Positions 10,401-12,274 of a stretch of 12,274 nt of DNA are shown here, piece by piece (position 1 is the first letter of the stretch; each line of letters begins with the position of its first letter). The notes under the pieces were generated by a model that was not told where the DNA came from, did not search any database, and saw only the letters and a program-made list of their open reading frames with translations. The stretch is taken from contig CANJDY010000042.1 in assembly GCA_947472635.1 (NCBI GenBank), forward strand, positions 1 to 12,274, written 5' to 3'. The stretch comes from Chitinophagaceae bacterium (lineage in GTDB: Bacteria > Bacteroidota > Bacteroidia > Chitinophagales > Chitinophagaceae). A program made the position numbers and the translations under genes.

Positions 10401-10617
10401 AACGATGAAAAGATGGAAAAAAGGAAGTTCTGGTTCCAAGGAGAGCTTTAGAGCTTCTTTTATTAATAGAGATGGGCGCTTGTCAATGATAAATGAAGAA
10501 TGGCATTTAAAAGTTGAGCAACGTGGATATGATGTAATATTAAATACGTTGCCCTGGTCATTTGGAATGATTAAATTGCCATGGATGTTAAAACCACTAA
10601 TTGTAGAATGGGTATAA
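4441..10617 (+). CDS. Contractile injection system tape-measure protein (Afp14-like, CIS_TMP family)
   Basis: A 2058-residue protein that in this family occupies the tube lumen and fixes tube/sheath length during assembly. The start is GTG 4441: there is an in-frame stop at 4426-4428, no in-frame ATG for over 250 codons, and the family-typical N-terminus begins at once (TIQKLILDLLVRV, then DDIVIEIDRLELNLGVI at about 51-65, 'IDxLELxLG'). The C-terminus (about 1895-2058) is the most recognisable part: NNAGLVLFNPYITTFFSKLG, FRAIHLLQLLV, a KILCNLP segment, ESFRASFINRDGRL, W-LKVEQRGYDVILNTLPW and LPWMLKPLIVEW. Between them lie mostly helical modules, some with a FGRAPWW (130-132) or GYVPWW (550-552) motif, and a clear tandem array around residues 729-1246. 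An acidic linker (about 1838-1895) precedes the C-terminal domain. It is close in length to Afp14 (about 2,370 residues). It lies one base after the baseplate gene stop, suggesting translational coupling, and overlaps the ATPase gene. Identification is very secure. Confidence 0.94.
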   Translation: MTPAANTIQKLILDLLVRVNKSNNEVFDKFSSIANNSSIPIIQRYFDQIIPDDIVIEIDRLELNLGVIQYEDLERVFNENLLNSLKNIFDQYFDQNGNITSDSNNLFKISQLPENHLALAKYYLLFGRAPWWASGNAVNINELILKIINTSPNSLRLLLFEIGRNDEVRKRLAFSLQEDIIKKLVKILEPGDAEYIFTYHKTISKLNKDKQTVKVEEKQFNRSLWYLILTYIIYNRGGNFNRREFLKQNIHNVANIHNTSYQILLTLMYNALKVNKLNNEFLNSSVTQLFDNILILVQEDNLIELTDDAKDKKIVKRKSTAENALEEKLHIFHYYLERGSFPLDSFHYSSSDIVSIMELFLDQNPELLIRYFSITTINAQMIKRLFELLPTNLYNKLIHLLTPSNFSLKVVDLQKSFILFLIQRQSSTNILLNGEWKLSVLNYIINGRNSLSIPNLITRYIYQIANRLQLSYNTIVTLYQKDLFRQIHTAEYSTSVLREIADQIDLLVQVNEPSSSTNATILSDEIQNDDNRYYGIADLLKFVILRGYVPWWGKNYLTKSLAQLMIDLYNFNSKEAISIFKSASAQMIYRNRFIQFFTPDFTKNILQFLWKNETDWTLYNSVYNIFQSIPTVLNKPIDKATNNVILHAFWKTLLDGSFSGFDKDIFIRLSFLLLRKYHSFDFQDILQLVNASTKQGNTTEIIQQLFDSDQLQFDNDELLIDFTISSNLYFELLLTSLVFGNKKSPKSRKIKELLDLISYFIKNHSFPQYLQDYLPNKKLDFFSFLLGYFYSLDHEKFTQFMDANIQSSDHPAWLSNLLQLNRNLYLSPDKYGNNNITKDISSFDTILRSIVYNNNVLSNDQKTNAVFQLIVIFIDNLAFPKYISDSLNNNTEDFFAYLLDILFSLDQSKYNLLIEKGYKTDKRPSWFYDILDNKNYSTYQPFDFIVRSVVYNNTDLPNDQKVNSILQLINYYIDNLSFPSSILKTSKYKPEDFFSYLLGILYSLDRSRHTQVIEKGYSAFQKPAWFYSILEKNNFLKLSSFESIVQSTVYNNSELSKDQKISSVFQLINYFIDNLSFPPYLSASLNNKTEEFFSYLFGILYSLDSLKHSQLIEKGFATNKNPDWFYTILDNNNFLKFSPKAILTSELYDFDEWIDLIIYQNRDIPNEQKIIEIVKILTFFIDTLSFPSHFPEYLKNRQHQFFSHLMTLLFSLNQAKFLEIINAVLFSMNKPIWIVNLIHNIKKQINFSTLGINAIVSADLPDVENELLRHSVNDNAFIYTLLGFKPVSSQKYNLTLISNESSTLLLYLLSNKRLPVKFEFLARYDFSFLITILFRFLFSSNEIVFNQVLSKFTSFPSSTRNLLFKLFSGKTNHPADELISERLIPYIAFEVDSQKKVLDKDSSFNSNKISTTVSKKFNEWINNALLDEGNNRLEILLKLLVYFLENGKFYDSFASFTGSFVSELLRILILEIFRFDSKKLLTILSSDKNNLDAKNVVLNLFSQGANIEERSIHSLLQSLNSDSQNSKKLYESLNEFDVYNINPLIENIPFNEVGIRDFFKKTLGVDIVSDKLLLDNAVNIVIYYLLHKKKEPQFKKITEDSFIVYLKEIVWFIYTDQPAVLRDLLTNSMYPLQNKVALLAMYSQTSDKKDTATRFYLQPIVENEIFKYIESIVDKKIANREFKDLVNTLLKEKLVGDNIPILKLLQYVQSTDLMDEFIQTQLGQEATKKINKLQAAYLKQVIVIFNAALPNFKDRNEFSNILIRFNSYILSEAHLIVSIDIYLRKLIQFQLYQNRTRSIYFFSKFISYTDNINLSFSSEYAIIVNKLRKIFKELINSSDLAMAAEKDIANDSRDKELLDKINEVVADILVDEKDNLPENVDPKLLDQDFVESKESIYINNAGLVLFNPYITTFFSKLGITEHGKFKDQESTFRAIHLLQLLVTDAVYEEHELVLNKILCNLPVSSPIPMDIVLKPAEKLLAKELVEITMKRWKKGSSGSKESFRASFINRDGRLSMINEEWHLKVEQRGYDVILNTLPWSFGMIKLPWMLKPLIVEWV
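6625..8178 (+). repeat. Tandem ~99-codon module array within the tape-measure gene
   Basis: Five in-frame modules begin near 6625, 6964, 7261, 7558 and 7885. The spacing 6964→7261→7558 is exactly 297 bases twice; the first unit (339 bases) and the fourth (about 327) carry small insertions. Each module runs: SFDTILRSIVYNNN-like start, a DQK-containing helix, FIDNLSFP, a DFFSYLLGILYSLD helix, an IEKGY segment, and PAWFYSIL. Units 3 and 4 are similar even in DNA (compare 7418-7456 with 7715-7753), while units 1 and 5 are more diverged. This suggests growth of the array by unequal exchange in its centre. Because tape-measure length sets particle length, gain or loss of a unit could change the particle's length; that consequence is inferred. 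Confidence 0.85.
10608..10617 (+). promoter_or_regulatory. Start/stop overlap coupling tape-measure and ATPase translation
   Basis: The ATPase ATG (10608-10610) lies seven bases upstream of the tape-measure stop TAA (10615-10617), in a different frame. There is no purine-rich Shine-Dalgarno of note before it. Such an overlap lets ribosomes finishing the upstream gene restart on the next one. If the earlier ATG at 10581 is used, the overlap becomes 37 bases. Coupling is inferred from geometry alone. Confidence 0.5.
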
Positions 10618-11960
10618 AAAAGTCACAATTAAATGCAACGGCTATTTTGGCCGATCTTGAATGGCTTCACAAAGTGATTCAGTGTAGATTCCAATTATAT
10701 TGGAATCAAGAGGCGCCCTATCAGTCAATACATGACATTTTGCCTCCTGATCTTGCACATGACGATTCGCCTTATGCAAAAACGATTATTGATCATTCTA
10801 TGGATTTTGATGAGCGTATTATTTTTATTTTATCCTTAGCTCAACATGTACAACCTCAGGTATTGGATATATTTTTCACCAAAAATTCGGATTACAATAG
10901 GGAATTTACTGAGTTTGGAGGTGTTAAAGGTAAAATTCATAATGGCTTTATCCCAACAGGGGAGACCGCAGTTTTTATTTTATCTGGCAATAGTTTAGAA
11001 CATCGTTTTAGAGTGTTAGAAATTTTAGATTCGGATCATTTTTTCTTTAAAAAGGGTATTCTAACGTTGGATCACACTGAACCAAATGAACCTTTTTTTA
11101 CCGGAATTCTTAATTTATCAATTGAGTTTTTAAATATTTGCACCCATGGTAATAACCACAAACCTGATTACAATTCGAGTTTCCCTGCAAAATTGATCGA
11201 TACCAATCTTGATTGGTCGGATTTGGTTGTATCAGATGAGGTGTTGGATGAGTTGGATGAAATTAAGGATTGGATAGCTCACGGTAGTGTTTTGTTAAAT
11301 GATTGGGGATTAAAGAAAAAAATTAAACCAGGTTATAGAGCTTTGTTTTTCGGCCCTCCAGGAACTGGTAAAACTTTGACTGCTTGTTTACTTGGAAAGT
11401 TTTCTAATATGGATGTATATCGAATTGATTTATCGATGATTGTATCGAAATATATTGGAGAAACTGAAAAGAATTTGGGTAAAGTATTTGATCAAGCCAT
11501 GAATAAAAATTGGATTTTGTTTTTTGATGAAGCAGATGCACTTTTTGGTAAAAGAACCCAGACTTCTAGTTCAAATGATCGATTTGCAAACCAGGAAGTT
11601 TCCTATTTATTGCAAAAAATTGAAGATTTTCCGGGTATAATTGTGTTAGCAACTAATTTGAAAGCGAATTTAGACGATGCTTTTTCTAGACGTTTTCAAA
11701 ATATGGTTTACTTTACAATGCCGGATGCAAAACAACGAGAAATATTATGGAGTAAGGCCTTTTCTACAAAATCTTCTTTTGAAAAAAATGTTCATTTGGA
11801 AGAAATTGCAGATAAATATGAAATAGCGGGCGGATCTATTATTAATGTTGTTCGCTATTGTTCTCTGAAAGCTTTAAAACGAAATGATACTTTTATAAAG
11901 AAAATTGATATCATCAACGGTATCAAAAAAGAGTTTATCAAAGAAGGAAAGACTATTTAG
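10608..11960 (+). CDS. AAA+ ATPase of contractile injection systems (Afp15-like)
   Basis: A 450-residue ATPase from ATG 10608. An upstream ATG at 10581 would add nine residues (MDVKTTNCR) coded only in the out-of-frame tape-measure C-terminus, so I prefer 10608, where the conserved LNATAILADLEWLHKVI begins soon after. The N-terminal ~220 residues are the eCIS-specific domain, with FTEFGG (100-105) and FIPTGETAVF (114-123). The AAA+ module follows: Walker A GPPGTGKT (249-256), Walker B ILFFDE (303-308), sensor 1 Asn350 in VLATN, arginine-finger candidates Arg361/Arg362 in SRRF, and a sensor-2 region GGSIINVVR. All catalytic residues look intact, so it should hydrolyse ATP. In Afp/PVC systems this ATPase is not seen in the mature particle and is thought to aid assembly in the cytoplasm. 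It overlaps the tape-measure gene by ten bases, which fits a functional pairing. No cap-protein gene follows within the window. Confidence 0.93.
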   Translation: MGIKKSQLNATAILADLEWLHKVIQCRFQLYWNQEAPYQSIHDILPPDLAHDDSPYAKTIIDHSMDFDERIIFILSLAQHVQPQVLDIFFTKNSDYNREFTEFGGVKGKIHNGFIPTGETAVFILSGNSLEHRFRVLEILDSDHFFFKKGILTLDHTEPNEPFFTGILNLSIEFLNICTHGNNHKPDYNSSFPAKLIDTNLDWSDLVVSDEVLDELDEIKDWIAHGSVLLNDWGLKKKIKPGYRALFFGPPGTGKTLTACLLGKFSNMDVYRIDLSMIVSKYIGETEKNLGKVFDQAMNKNWILFFDEADALFGKRTQTSSSNDRFANQEVSYLLQKIEDFPGIIVLATNLKANLDDAFSRRFQNMVYFTMPDAKQREILWSKAFSTKSSFEKNVHLEEIADKYEIAGGSIINVVRYCSLKALKRNDTFIKKIDIINGIKKEFIKEGKTI

Positions 11961-11974
11961 ATGTATTGTTGATT

Positions 11975-12009
11975 AGTTTGCTTCATTTCCTGCATATTCC
12001 ACGCAAACT
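11975..12009. repeat. Inverted repeat AGTTTGC / GCAAACT flanking 21 bases
   Basis: AGTTTGC at 11975-11981 is the exact reverse complement of GCAAACT at 12003-12009. The right arm overlaps the first AAACTGAGCCAC copy. The pair lies just after the ATPase stop and might mark an element boundary or a weak hairpin. A seven-base match in AT-rich DNA may also be chance. Confidence 0.35.
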
Positions 12010-12025
12010 GAGCCACTATTCCGCT

Positions 12026-12258
12026 GAAACTGAGCCACCCGCTGTAAGGGTATTTTAGGATTAAAATTGGGTGGTTTTCAAAAAATTCCACGCAAACTGA
12101 GCCACCTTTTGTAGATGGCGACCTGACATTCAGGCGAAACTGAGCCACCCGCTGGAAGGGTATTTTAGGATTAAAATTGGGTGGTTTTCAAAAAATTCCA
12201 CGCAAACTGAGCCACCTTTTGTAGATGGCGACCTGACATTCAGGCGAAACTGAGCCAC
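12026..12258. repeat. 110-bp direct tandem repeat, 2.1 copies
   Basis: Bases 12026-12148 match 12136-12258 at an offset of exactly 110, with one mismatch (T at 12045, G at 12155). Copy 1 is 12026-12135, copy 2 is 12136-12245, and a 13-base partial copy ends at 12258. The near-identity shows a recent duplication, or active maintenance, compared with the diverged protein-level repeats in the neighbouring gene. Confidence 0.95.
12035..12074. repeat. Nested inverted repeat in 110-bp unit (copy 1; copy 2 at 12145-12184)
   Basis: CCACCC (12035-12040) pairs with GGGTGG (12069-12074). Inside it ATTTTA (12052-12057) pairs with TAAAAT (12062-12067) around a four-base loop. The same layout recurs 110 bases on. 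A further perfect small palindrome CCTGA-CAT-TCAGG sits at 12122-12134 and 12232-12244. These could fold in RNA or DNA, but a function is not shown. Confidence 0.55.
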
Positions 12259-12274
12259 TTTTAACGGTGTTCAC

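Larger units (their letters stand above)
12005..12258. repeat. Six copies of AAACTGAGCCAC with alternating 67/43-base spacing
   Basis: Exact copies start at 12005, 12027, 12094, 12137, 12204 and 12247, with spacings of 22, 67, 43, 67 and 43. Copies 1, 3 and 5 share the upstream extension ATTCCACGC (starts 11996, 12085, 12195). Copies 4 and 6 share CAGGCG upstream. The reverse complement GTGGCTCAGTTT reads inward from the right edge. Regular short copies at unequal spacing are what is expected of protein-binding sites, such as transposase sites at an element end. Confidence 0.9.
11961..12274. other. Non-coding repeat-rich region after the ATPase gene; possible mobile-element end
   Basis: These 314 bases contain no credible gene. 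A 63-codon minus-strand frame (11957-12148) merely translates the repeat units. The region is more GC-rich than the operon, contains direct repeats and several inverted repeats, and ends at the window edge in AACGGTGTTCAC. Several copies of a short motif near an edge resemble the multiple terminal repeats of IS21-family insertion sequences, whose transposase genes would then lie beyond position 12274. No transposase is visible, so the mobile-element reading is a hypothesis. I see no convincing intrinsic terminator (GC-rich hairpin plus T-run) directly after the ATPase stop. Confidence 0.5.

Noticed and set aside
11961..12016. Intrinsic terminator directly after the ATPase gene
   Set aside because: The only inverted repeat (AGTTTGC/GCAAACT) has a 21-base loop, modest GC content and no following T-run.
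11957..12148. 63-residue minus-strand open frame over the repeat region
   Set aside because: It is a translation of the repeat units (it repeats AQF and SGWLSF-like pieces from the same motif), has no protein features, and overlaps the ATPase stop.
12005..12258. CRISPR array
   Set aside because: The repeated core is only 12 bases, spacings alternate 67/43, and the 'spacers' are themselves repeated, unlike unique CRISPR spacers.

Overview
The window is a stretch of very AT-rich DNA carrying one dense, plus-strand gene block followed by a short non-coding repeat region. Low GC, A/T-ending codons, lack of clear Shine-Dalgarno sequences and protein style (Asn/Lys/Ile/Ser-rich) suggest a member of the Bacteroidota. 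No rRNA, tRNA or taxon-specific marker is present to confirm this.

Positions 1-11960 hold the second half of an extracellular contractile injection system (eCIS) locus, related to the Afp/PVC/MAC/AlgoCIS group of phage-tail-like particles. In order they are: (i) the C-terminal end of a baseplate J/gp47-like protein, open at the left edge; (ii) a 261-residue protein with a fibre-like GxxGIG...LDIxG motif and a distinctive C-terminal domain, of unknown function; (iii) a ~948-residue baseplate-associated protein; (iv) a 2058-residue CIS tape-measure protein; (v) a AAA+ ATPase of the Afp15 type. Gaps between genes are 2, 14 and 1 bases, and the last pair overlaps, so this is almost certainly one operon transcribed from a promoter upstream of the window. 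The baseplate proteins would form the wedge around the spike. The tape-measure protein would sit in the tube and set its length, and the ATPase is thought to act in the cytoplasm during assembly. Sheath, tube, spike, cap and cargo genes are not in view.

The most notable coding feature is inside the tape-measure gene: a run of about five tandem modules (about 6625-8178), with a core period of exactly 297 bases (99 codons), nested in a protein that seems to be built throughout from more degenerate modules of similar kind.

Positions 11961-12274 have no credible gene. They hold 2.1 copies of a 110-bp direct repeat and six copies of the 12-mer AAACTGAGCCAC in a 22/67/43/67/43-base spacing pattern, with internal inverted repeats. 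This looks like the multi-repeat end of a mobile element (IS21-like ends are my best guess), but no transposase gene is in the window.
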